The notes beneath the pieces are model-generated. The model worked only from the letters and a program-made list of their open reading frames with translations. It made no database searches and was not told the DNA's origin. Shown here piece after piece: positions 24,428 through 33,690 of a stretch of DNA of 64,000 nucleotides. The translations under genes and the position numbers were made by a program. The number at the start of each line of letters is the position of its first letter. Within the stretch, counting starts at the first letter, position 1. This stretch comes from Anthonomus grandis grandis (taxonomy: Eukaryota > Arthropoda > Insecta > Coleoptera > Curculionidae), in contig NC_065547.1 of the NCBI RefSeq assembly GCF_022605725.1, forward strand, positions 25,647,167 to 25,711,166. Direction: 5' to 3'.

Positions 24428-24699
24428 TGTGAAAATATTTTGCTGATCCGCTGAAACCGATAAATAAAACAACTCGGGTCGTTACTAAGTGTTTATTCGA
24501 ATTCGATCGAACTTCTACTTAATACTGCTTTAACTTTCTTTCTCAAAACTAAAAACTACAAAAATTAAACGTTGACAAAAATGCTTACTGCTATTACTAA
24601 GAATATTATTTTAAAACAAGCCGCACTGATAAGTCCACACAATGAAGTCTTTGTGAGTCTTTACGGATTTTATGGCGCGAAAAGAGTTATTTTTTAACA
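24428..24699 (-). repeat. 3' LTR of the BEL/Pao element, 272 bp
   Basis: On the minus strand it begins TGTTAAAAAATAAC directly after the purine tract and ends TTTTCACA next to the target copy. It appears complete. Confidence 0.85.
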
Positions 24700-25010
24700 T
24701 CCTCCCCGGCGGCAACTGCATCTATTTCTAAAGGGTAAAGAAGCTGCACTGGACGCCGCAAACGCTTACCATCTGAAACCTGAATTTCGCAAGCTCGAAT
24801 TCTGCCATCGCGTCCTATGAAACAGTCGGTTACTCGAGCAAGCTTCCAGCATAATCTAGGACGTTGCTGATCGTGCAAAAGTATTATGTCTCTGACCTTA
24901 AACAAAGACCCTTTTGCATTTCTTACATGATGAGCCGACGTAAATTTAAAATGTAATCTTCCATCCATACTTTCCAAAACTTTGATATTATGGATTCCCT
25001 TATCTTCCAA
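24687..25010 (-). pseudogene. BEL/Pao integrase C-terminal domain (DUF5641-type)
   Basis: The frame contains KGSLFKVRDIILLHDQQRPR, then CWKLARVTDCFIGRDGRIRA, then KRLRRPVQLLYPLEI, the hallmark of the DUF5641 tail that follows the integrase core in BEL/Pao polyproteins. The stop lies just inside the 3' LTR, as usual. Upstream, on the same strand, about 25135-25070 reads DPSNLIILSPAKFLIG, the end of the integrase region, but the catalytic DDE core is absent. Confidence 0.85.
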
Positions 25011-25129
25011 GATTTTATTATATCATTTCGCTTATCTGAGTTTTTAAAATCCATAATAAATCCAAAAGCCTATTAAAAACTTAGCAGGGGATAATATAAT
25101 TAAATTACTCGGATCTTCATCTATGTTTG

Positions 25130-25731
25130 TTAATGCCCTTGAATTTACTTAAAGTATTCATTAATTCGATTGTCATTTGAAAGCCATTTTCTTAAGTTCA
25201 TATTTGCAGAAGACATAATCTGTTTAGACTGCTTATAAGTCTTGCTGCGTCATATAAATTTACAGACATAACAGCGTCATTAACGTAAAATGACTCAGCT
25301 AACAATGTAGCTGTGTCCTTGAACTTGTCTGTTTGGCCATTTAAATGCTTCTTTATAGTCGCTGATAACATAAATGGACTTGATGAAATACCAAAAGTAA
25401 CACGCTTCATTCGGTATACGACAATATCCGGCATCTCAGACAAACCATTAGGACTGGTATCCAATGGATCCCCAAACCATAAAAATAAATGGGAATCCCG
25501 ATCCTTAACTGCTAACGCTATTTGAAGGAAAGCCTTTTCGATATCAGCGATGAGTGCTATGGGCCCAATCCTAAAGTTTAACAGTATTTTTAGGACATCC
25601 GGTACTAAATTATCGCCGATAAATAACTGCTCATTCAAAGAAAGACAGCCAGACGCATGCGCAGACCCGTCGAACACTGCGCGAACCTTTGTAGTGTCTT
25701 TATCGTTACGGTAAACAGCTCTGTGTGGCAT
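25130..25731 (-). pseudogene. BEL/Pao reverse transcriptase, truncated and active-site mutated
   Basis: The RT would copy element RNA into DNA. Recognisable blocks in order: MPHRAVYRNDKDTTKVRAVF (RT motif 1), LNEQLFIGDNLVPDVLKILL, IALIADIEKAFLQI (first catalytic Asp, intact), FGISSSPFMLSATI, then FYVNDAVM where the family has YVDD. The second aspartate of that pair is Asn here, which should abolish activity. After NMNLRKWLSNDN (about 25200-25160) the sequence jumps to integrase C-terminal sequence, so thumb, RNase H and the integrase core were lost in one large deletion. Confidence 0.85.
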
Positions 25732-25766
25732 AAAATACGAACGGTGATTATCAGTCTTAGAAGTAT

Positions 25767-26198
25767 TTATTCCGCACAGTCATTATTAAGATACTCGCGC
25801 ACAGCTCTATCATACTCGCTTAATTTTCCTTGTCGGATAAGCCTCGATATTAAGTTTTTTACACGCACCAAAGCTCCGTTATAATAAGATTCTAATATCG
25901 CGTCTGACTTCCACGATAAAGACACTTCGTATCGTCCGTCTTTGAAGCACACGTTATTTTGAATCAAATTTTCAGTAAATCCCGATTGAACGTTCGAATC
26001 GTTAGCACTAAACCCGAGTGTCTCTAAGTCCCAAAATTTCTTCAAATTAAGTTCATCTGGTTCACTGAACTCCGCTGCTACGTTAAGGATAACGCTTGAA
26101 TTAAAATTTACCAGATAACTATCATCGTCGCTAGAACTATCTGCGCTATGTATAGTCCAACCAAATTGCGTATTTATAGCTAACAAAATATCCACCAA
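25767..26198 (-). pseudogene. BEL/Pao pol linker between protease and RT
   Basis: The frame starts ILLAINTQFGWTIHSADSSS, the typical end of the BEL/Pao DUF1758 protease region, and continues with FWDLETLGFS and LSWKSD, the linker that precedes RT. It is shifted relative to the protease frame (26210-26788) and separated from RT by stops near 25767-25735. Confidence 0.8.
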
Positions 26199-26209
26199 CT
26201 TAACAGTAT

Positions 26210-26788
26210 CTAGTAGTAATCCGAGCCTATTAGTAAAGAAAAACCTTGAGTTGGCATTTTTCGTCCTATTACAAAATCAGCTAAGCTATTTTTAACGCTA
26301 GATTCTCGAATAAATGGATTTATTTTAAAGGGGGGTTGAAGAGTCGCAAAACATATCTCAGGCACCTCTATGGCAAAAATATTTACGCTATTACTATTAT
26401 ACTGACTCTTAGGCTCTAACCTAACCCAATTACAATGTCTCGCTGGCACCTTTTCGGTTTGTCCAAAACACTGAATCGCTATTTTATGAGTTACAACTAT
26501 AGGCAGATTTAATTTCCTCGAAACATCTTCGCGAATAAAAGTGAGTTGACTACCACCATCAATAATCATTCGCACAAGTGGTGTCTCGCTACCTGACTTT
26601 AACCACGCACATGCAGTTTTTAAATAAACATATTCGTTACTACCACCCGTCATCAATGTCAATGCACTTTCGTCAGAATTAATTGCCATATTGGTAACAC
26701 CGCTCTTTGGCAGAGACTCAACGAATTTATTATCCACTTGACCATTTTCACCACATACTAGACACATGCCTTCTTTTGCATTTGTCAC
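26210..26788 (-). pseudogene. BEL/Pao aspartic protease (DUF1758-type)
   Basis: The protease matures the polyprotein. The active-site block is VRMIIDGGSQLTFI (catalytic Asp in DGGS), followed by RKLNLPI, then FVIGRKMPTQG and LLIGSDYY, the expected DUF1758 landmarks. The frame stays open for 192 codons. It overlaps the end of the gag-like frame by about 40 bp in a different frame and is broken from the downstream pol frame by a frameshift near 26200. Confidence 0.8.
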
Positions 26789-27050
26789 AGGACAAGTCTT
26801 TTGTTTTACAAAAACGAGAAATATGATTAGGTTGTAAACATCGAAAACACAGTCTTTTTTGTTTTAAAATGTCTTTTTTCGCCGCTACACTAAGGGAACT
26901 ACGACATTTTGAGGATATATGCGTATTTGTTTTACAGAAAATGCAAGTTGAGTCAACGCTAACAAATAAGCGTGCAGCTGTGAAATCATCCTCTTGATTT
27001 TCACCAAATTTGGTTTTACGGAAATAACTACAATAATTAAACGTTGACAA
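26748..27050 (-). pseudogene. BEL/Pao gag C-terminus with two zinc knuckles
   Basis: Two knuckles are visible: CIFCKTNTHISSKC and LCFRCLQPNHISRFC, followed by CDKCKRRH. These bind element RNA during packaging. The frame starts inside the 5' LTR copy (MSTFNYCSYF is encoded across the LTR-gag junction), so the natural gag N-terminus, primer-binding site and leader are deleted. Confidence 0.8.
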
Positions 27051-27171
27051 AAATGCTTACTGCTATTACTAAGAATATTATTTTAAAACAAGCCGCACTG
27101 ATAAGTCCACACAATGAAGTCTTTGTTAGTCTTTACGGATTTTATAGCGCGAAAAGAGTTAATTTTTAACA
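27036..27171 (-). repeat. 5' LTR of the BEL/Pao element, truncated
   Basis: Matches positions 24566-24699 of the 3' LTR with about three differences. The second half is missing; the LTR joins gag sequence near the word ctacaa, which occurs at the corresponding place in the other LTR. Confidence 0.8.
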
Positions 27172-27176
27172 GTACA
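27172..27176. repeat. Target-site duplication gtaca, right
   Basis: Second copy of the 5-bp target site of the BEL/Pao insertion. Confidence 0.85.
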
Positions 27177-27719
27177 TATGTATTTCGCAGTTTGGATATT
27201 AAAAGGACTGTGATTACACTAATTGATTTACGATTTTTCATTAATCCATCATTAATCATCTGAAGAGATTCACAAGACCTACTAAGAGCTACTACCGAAT
27301 TTTTGTACGTTTAAGAGGTTTAAACAATTCTTAAAATATTCAAATCAAAATTTAATTTCTATCGTTTCTCATTTTGGCATTTCTAATTTGTAATATTTTG
27401 TTGCGATTTGATTAATCTCTTAAAATTAGATTATTTTTACTGCGTTTGGCCCAAAAAAATAGAAGCATAATATTCTTTCAAATAAATATCAAATTTTCAG
27501 TAAAACCGTTATAGAATTAGGTTGAACTGAAGTTTATAGCACATAAAAAAAATACCACGATAACCAACCAAACATATCAACTTTTTAGTTTTGAGTACAA
27601 CAATTTGTATATTGTTAAATTTTTAGATTCCTTAAACCGTTCTAGACTTGTGTATATAAATGTGTATACCTATGTTCATTTTTTTTTATTTCGAATAGAT
27701 CTTAGATTTTGAAGACACA
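27177..27719. other. AT-rich intronic sequence, nothing recognised
   Basis: No coding motif or terminal repeat was seen. Confidence 0.4.
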
Positions 27720-28250
27720 AATGGCAGCGGCCGATGTTTAATGATAGAACCAAATAGTAGATTACGCGATTAAGAAAAATGCACATTTGACTAGAAAGTC
27801 GAAACGCAGCACCAATCGTTGATAGAGTTTTTCATTCATTGATTGTTCGAATACTAAAAGAAATGCTGTTACTATAATTTGGCTGACATCAACTAAGCAG
27901 TTTATGGAAGACGATTTTTGATTGAGAGTGTATTTTTGTGAAAAAAGTTTGTATTTAAATAATATCTAATTAGAACATGTTATTAACATTGTTGCTATTG
28001 GTCGGGGGAAAATCCTCACTAGAATAGAGAAGAATACACGTAATACTGTAAAAAGGTTAATGTTTACAGAAGAGTTGTGAAAGATATTATTACAGGTATT
28101 ATTACAAAATTAAGCAAAACTATATTATCATATTAACGTCCGGTAATCCGTAACAGAATACTTCCAAATCGGCCGATAGGAAGGCGAGGATTGATGAAAT
28201 GGCCAGCACGATCTCCTGATCTGACGCTATATATCTCCTGATATCTCGCT
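27720..28250 (+). pseudogene. Mariner-type transposase relic
   Basis: Fragments of the plus-strand protein are spread over several frames: an HTH-like piece (SLIVRILKEML, about 27840-27870), MEDDF and VYFCEK (about 27905-27945, the block after the DNA-binding domain) and IGRRGLMKWPARSPDLT (about 28170-28225, the third catalytic aspartate). Internal parts with the first two aspartates are missing or unreadable. Confidence 0.6.
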
Positions 28251-28299
28251 ATATAAACTAAATATCAAAACTTAGATGATTAAGACGAACAAAGCCTGC

Positions 28300-28540
28300 C
28301 ATTCAAAACTCTAACTTTTTGCAAAATTTTGACTTGAAGAAATTAGAGATTTTCAAATTGCAGGAATTGTTAACATGTAAATTGTCGAAATTTAGTTACA
28401 TAAATTACATAGAATGCAAGAGATTCGATATCGCAGGTATTGGAAACTTTTGATTTGCAGGAGGTTGTAAATTCTTAAATTAAAGGAAATTGAACATTGG
28501 ATATTTTTAAAATATTAAATAATAGGTAATTTTCACATCA
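28300..28540. repeat. Degenerate short repeats
   Basis: Words of the type gcaggaattg, gcaggtattgg and gcaggaggttg recur every 60-90 bases, each followed by a run resembling taaattgt. A similar stretch appears at about 28980-29090. Sequence identity is weak. Confidence 0.3.
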
Positions 28541-30824
28541 GATAATGGATTTTTTTATTTTTGCTGTTCATGTCTGAGCATTCAGTGAAATGATCAATAA
28601 TAATTAATTGTATTTCTTCTATTAATGAGATCTCAGAATTTCATTGATTTAAGAGATATGAAGTATCAAAGTTTCATATTTCCTCACCACGCAAATTTCC
28701 TGACCTGCTTTCAACCTGATCTTTTCAATCATCTAAAGGTTCCTTCTCCATAAGCAAATTCGATTGATTGTCATTTATTTTTTATCAAGTTACCTTTATA
28801 TCATTAACTTTCCGCGCACTTTGTCCCCTCTAGTAACAATTTCCAGCAGTCCGTGTTTCCTACAGCTAAAAGTATAAATTTTTTAGTTTGCCGTTATCTA
28901 GTATTGCCAGATAAGTATGAAACCATTGATTAAGAATATAAATATATATTCTCAATCTATAATAAAACCTTCTCTAATTTACAGGTCAGGCTAACTCAGG
29001 TCTTGAATATAGAAGATTTTTCCAATTACAGAGATTGGGGTTCTTAGATTAAAGAAATTGTGAATTATTAATTAAAGGTAAAAGGAATGCCTTAAACAAG
29101 AAATAACTATCAATCACATAGGAACTAAAAAACAGATTTCTATAGTGCCAGCTAACGAGTTATGAGATATTTTGGGATTGCCATTACGTATAATGGTTGA
29201 AAACTTTTATCAACGGCATGTGATCCATCGGAGCAAAATTCAAAGATTAATTCAAACTCATTACAGACAAAATAAATCTAATAATTGTGCCCACATACAA
29301 AAGGTTACAGAGCCAAACCCAAAGCTAACAAAAGGTAATAATTCGTCCCAAGGAGACCAAACAATTTATAATGCATCTTTTACAATTATACAATTATTCA
29401 ATGTGGCAAAAACACTCGGTTACTATCGGTTACTATGTTAATAGTAATAAAACAAATTAATTTCTAAAATCCTTTATAGCCCGCATAAAGCTAGTTGCAA
29501 CGCGTTGTTTCCTTACATAAACACAGTTACAGTAAAGTAATGTAGCCGCGGTTAAATTACCCGGTTGGGACTTTTCATAAAATTTATGTACTAGACTTTT
29601 ATTGAGGACGATTGCCTGGGCGAAACCACGGCCCAGTCTAGACCCGGTATGTTCATCCATTTCCATTAAACCGATATTAAGCTCGGAATATATGGGGTTT
29701 TGATGGAAGCGCGAGGATGTCACAGTCTGTGTAGCCCCAAGGGTTACAACACGCTTTCCGTTATGTTCTAATAAAAGATGGATTTCTCAGTGGGGGAGAG
29801 TTTATAATAAATATTTAATATCTAGTGCATTTTAAAATATGATATATAGCAGTTCCTTTTAAAGAATATTAAAAAAACTAACCAATAACTGGCGCGATCT
29901 CATAAATCCTTAAAGATTAACCATATAAATTACCAACCTTTAATATTCAACGAAAGATTCGCACTTTCGAAAGTTTTGCGCAATAATTTTTAAAAGATTC
30001 CAGCGATAATGTTCAGGTGTAAGTCGGACTGACGTCAAGAGGTCGAATGCCGAGGGTTAATTAGATTTCGTAGGGAGACGGGATGAAATAAGGGTTGAAA
30101 GAGTGAAAAATGGCGAGGAAATTTTTGTAATTTTTATTTTTGTTGCGAAAGACGTTTTTACGGCCTTTTGCAATTTTAAATATTTTTTTTTGCTAAATCT
30201 ACATATTTACCTAATCATTATTAACGGTGTCACTGTTGCATTTAAATATACAATGTATCTACAGTAAGCTTAATTTTTTATGATTATTAGGGTTTAATAA
30301 TAAATAGTACTAATAAAACTCATAAATGGGACAAAGATCATTGAAAAAATTCAAGCAGCAAATAATAGCAACGGATGCAGAGTTAAACGATGTGAAAATG
30401 GAAAAAAACAATACTAATAAAATAAAATGTATAAACAAAACATGTTTTTTTAAATCAATTAAATTAAACAGCCATTCTAGATGATGATCCGATGTTACAG
30501 CGTAACAATCTATAAATGCGGCTCAAATTAAACAGTAAATATCTCATCCCTCTTCATATTTCCTTTCACGCCTTGAGCAAAGAAATTAAAAAATGTCTGT
30601 TGTTAAAATATTTCACTATTTTAAATTAGACAACCATTTCACACATAAACAGTTTTGCTTTTGAAGCAATTTTGGAGAAAAGCTTTCGAGAGAGGTATAC
30701 TTGTTTGAATGTGTGTACGTTCTGAGCAAAGCCTCGTATGTTTCTGACGTTATCCATACTAAGAAACTTTCAAACGATGGCTTTGTAAACGAGAGTGTTT
30801 CCCTTATTAGGTGCTGTGTCAATG
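28541..30824. other. Intronic sequence; possible conserved block at 29470-29790
   Basis: The block 29470-29790 is unusually complex and GC-richer than its surroundings. An 88-codon minus frame (29457-29723) overlaps it but shows no known domain. Two more complex patches lie at about 29985-30125 and 30485-30600. No transposon motif was recognised in any of them. Confidence 0.35.
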
Positions 30825-31640
30825 GGAACAGGTGTGGGTAGCTGAGGTGCAATCAGAGAGGGAGTTGCGTCTGTCAATGTGGTAGGGATAGGTCTTGGAA
30901 CTCTAATTTTTCTTATTTACATCTATGATTTCTCCCTGTATGCCCCTGATAAGAATTTTACTGACTTTGCTAAAGCGACCATACTTGTCTATTCTTTTGT
31001 AGGCGGTGATGCGGCTGTGAGTCTATCGGTAGAGGCACTGCTAAAGTACATCTATACAGAAAATCATGCTAAAATACTCATGGATATATGATTGTATGTA
31101 TTCCTAAACTAGATAGGAATAAATTCTTGCTGAGGATGTTAGCCAACTGTGTTTTGGCTTACACCTACTCGTGTATCACAGACATTTTAAATACGAAATT
31201 TTCCCTAGCGAATGAAATACGGAAACCATCAGAATGTTTGAAATGTAACATAGAATAATAAAAAACACTTGCTGCTTTATTATACATATCGGATTGTTGA
31301 TCTACCTTTATTACTTTACAGATTTTCACACCTATTTTGTTTATCTTGGGAAATAAACTATCATATCAGTTAGTAGATGTATACAATACAAAACGAAAAC
31401 GCCTTAAGTCTAACTATTATTGGACAGAAGCAAGAATGACATTGCATATTTGGCATTACGTTTCATCAATCGACTACCAGTTCATAAAGCAAAACTTATC
31501 TCTGAAGCAGTTTAGAACGTATATCTCTTTAGATGATATAAAAAAATTACTTATACTGACTACAAAAGTTAGAAGCTGCAATAAGGAAAAACTATTGGTG
31601 ACCTTAAATTTGAACTTGAGATTTATTTTCGAGGTCATTT
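30825..31640 (+). pseudogene. LINE ORF2 remnant (RT palm and C-terminal tail)
   Basis: The plus strand reads GLGTLIFLIYIYDFSLYAPD (30890-30950), the VPQGS/LLFLIYINDL block of LINE RTs. Then comes FAKATILVYS, where the family has FADDT, so both catalytic aspartates are lost. About 400 bp on (31340-31600) VYNTKRKR, WTEARMTLHIW and SLKQFRTYI resemble the C-terminal tail of CR1/jockey ORF2. The part between is scrambled. The RT block is clearer than the tail. Confidence 0.5.
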
Positions 31641-31971
31641 GAAAGTTATGGTGATTTAAAAGATCTTTTGAAATATAAAATTGTCTGCTTTTTCCGAGAC
31701 CAACATAAAAGAGTACGTTTTTCCATTTATAAAAATGATATTAATTTCTACAAAATCTTAAAATTGAACTTCAAGGTGAACTTTAAGGTAATAATTGATA
31801 TTTCTCTCTTATCATAATTTCTAATAGAATTATTCATAAAGGTTTCCCATAGTAGGTCGACGTTGTTTATGAAAAACTGATTACCTAGAACAGTAGACTG
31901 ATATTTATCAAAACATGATTCTTAGTTTATAATCAACAAATATCTTCATACTAACTTAATATAATAAACAA

Positions 31972-32325
31972 ATATCTACACATTTTAGTGATTTTCTGAA
32001 AAACTAAGTTGTTAAATAGTGTAGATAAGTCGACCACAATGACTATGTGATTTATTCAACTGGAAATTTATACTCTTTTACGTATTTCTGTCTTACTCTT
32101 TAAAATTCTTTTAAGACTATAACTGAATTAACTCTAACTTAATAGATTAAGACTATAACCTAATAACTTAAAAGATTTTCGGGACTGTTGCAGATCGTCG
32201 CGAATATGCCTCAAAATGTTCTTTCAACAATTTCAGTTATTTAACCTCCCCAGTTGGTCTTTGAATTCGAGTCTTCTTATATGAATTGTTAAAATCAAGC
32301 TTTTACTCAATAAATATCTCTCATA
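31972..32325 (+). repeat. Dispersed repeat, copy 1
   Basis: Matches 38911-39188 from aaacaaatatct to aataaatatctct, with about 90 bp extra inside this copy. It ends exactly where the next mariner element begins (TA at 32324-32325). The aataaa near the end could be a polyadenylation signal, hinting at a retroelement 3' end or solo LTR. Confidence 0.65.
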
Positions 32326-33690
32326 TACAGGGTGTTCATTTGAAAACTTCCCACAACGGATTTATCGAAAACCACTGTTTAAAAAAAAACGCCGAAATAC
32401 GTCAAAAGGTTTTTCAAGGGGGACAACTTTCTAACCTAAAATTACTTCACCTCCTTTTAACCTCTGCCCCCCAGGGTCATCCCCTTAAAAATTTTAAATG
32501 GCAAGAGGTATCCAGTAATAACTTGTTTAAAAGGTCTTTCGAAGTCTTTTATTTTGACGTTTGATTTTTTTTGAATCGGTCGATTCGTTTTCGAGAAAAG
32601 TCTTTGTTTATCTTAATTTGTTCAGATAGAAAACAAAAACATGAAAATATCAGTTTTTATTTCAATAAGTATTCAAAATGTTGCCCGTTAGGGTTTGCCA
32701 AATCTACAATTCGTTTATAATTTAAAACGGAAACTACCAACATAAACAGCAATTCCGAAGATTAGATGGGGAAAAAACTAAATAACAACCTGCATTTTTT
32801 TCCGCATTCTTTTCATCAACACAGATATCTTGAACAAACTGTATTTATTGTTATACCTGCTTAGTTATTTATCGTTACTAAGGAAAATAAAGAATTAATT
32901 TTGCCGTCAGTTACATTTGTGACAGTCTTGAAATATTAAAAATTTTATTTGTTGAATTGAAGATTTTACCTCCAAAATGGTTTACACACTAGCCGAAAGA
33001 GTGGAAATTATTCTAATTTATGGTGCCCAAAATCAATGTGCTCGGCAAACTGCCGTTACGTTTAACGCCAGACATCCGGAAAAGATAACTTCGCATAGGT
33101 ATGTTTTGGACCTTGTTACTAAGTTTACTGAAACTGGATCTGTTGCAAATAAAAAACGTGATCATCGGCGAATTTTGGATGAAGCCGCTCAAGTTGAAGT
33201 TTTGGTTCATTTTGGAATAAATCCTAATACTTAATTACGCAAAATTGTTGCTGCCACTGGTATTTCATTAGGCTCTGTTCACACAGTTACCAAACTTCAT
33301 AAATTTCATCCATTCAAAATGAAAATATTGTAAGAGTTAACCGAAGACGATTTTGATAGGCGAGTTGAGTTTTGTGAAAAAATTACTGAAGCGATTAATG
33401 ATAATACTATTCATGTAAAGAATATCTGCTTCAGCGATGAATGCACATTTTATCTAAATAGATTTGGTAATAAGCATAACTGTAGATATTGGAGCAATGA
33501 AAATCCTCATGCATTTGTAGAAGGGCATACCCAGTACCCTCAAAAAATTAATATATGGGCAGGCATTTTAGGAAATAAAGTGATTGGGCCATTATTTATT
33601 AACGGAAATTTAACTGGAGACATTTATTTGGATATGTTGGAAAATACCATCAATCCGCTTATCACTGAATCCATTGAAAACCAAATCGAT
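32326..33690 (+). mobile_element. Mariner-type element, right end missing
   Basis: The left end (tacagggtgttcatttgaaa) follows TA at 32324-32325 and is typical of Tc1/mariner ends. A transposase follows on the plus strand. Homology stops near 33690, before the second catalytic block, and no matching inverted right end was found, so the element is truncated or interrupted there. Confidence 0.7.
32977..33690 (+). pseudogene. DUF4817-type mariner transposase, N-terminal two thirds
   Basis: The start at 32977 gives MVYTLAERVEIILIYGAQNQ, then RQTAVTFNARHPEK, the DUF4817/HTH domain. A stop at 33232 interrupts; in the same region LRKIVAATGISLGSVH is a second HTH, with another stop at 33330. Then LTEDDFDRRVEFCEK, CFSDECTFYLNRFG (first catalytic Asp), WSNENPH and IWAGILGNKVIGPLF, ending at YLDMLENTINPLITESIEN. 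The second and third catalytic blocks are absent: the frame runs into unrelated codons. The parts present are well preserved, so the insertion is fairly young. Confidence 0.85.

Larger units (their letters stand above)
24428..27171 (-). mobile_element. Internally deleted BEL/Pao LTR retrotransposon
   Basis: The element reads on the minus strand. Its ends are defined by 5-bp target copies gtaca at 24423-24427 and 27172-27176. Order on the minus strand: truncated 5' LTR (27171-27036), gag zinc knuckles, protease, reverse transcriptase, a jump to the integrase C-terminus, a polypurine tract (gccggggagga) and the 3' LTR (24699-24428). A complete BEL/Pao element is about 6-7 kb; this one is 2744 bp. 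RNase H, the integrase core and most of gag are missing. The 136-bp LTR overlap shows only about three differences by eye, so the insertion is young. Confidence 0.9.

Noticed and set aside
25313..25525. Plus-strand frame within the BEL/Pao element
   Set aside because: It is a shadow of the reverse transcriptase on the other strand.
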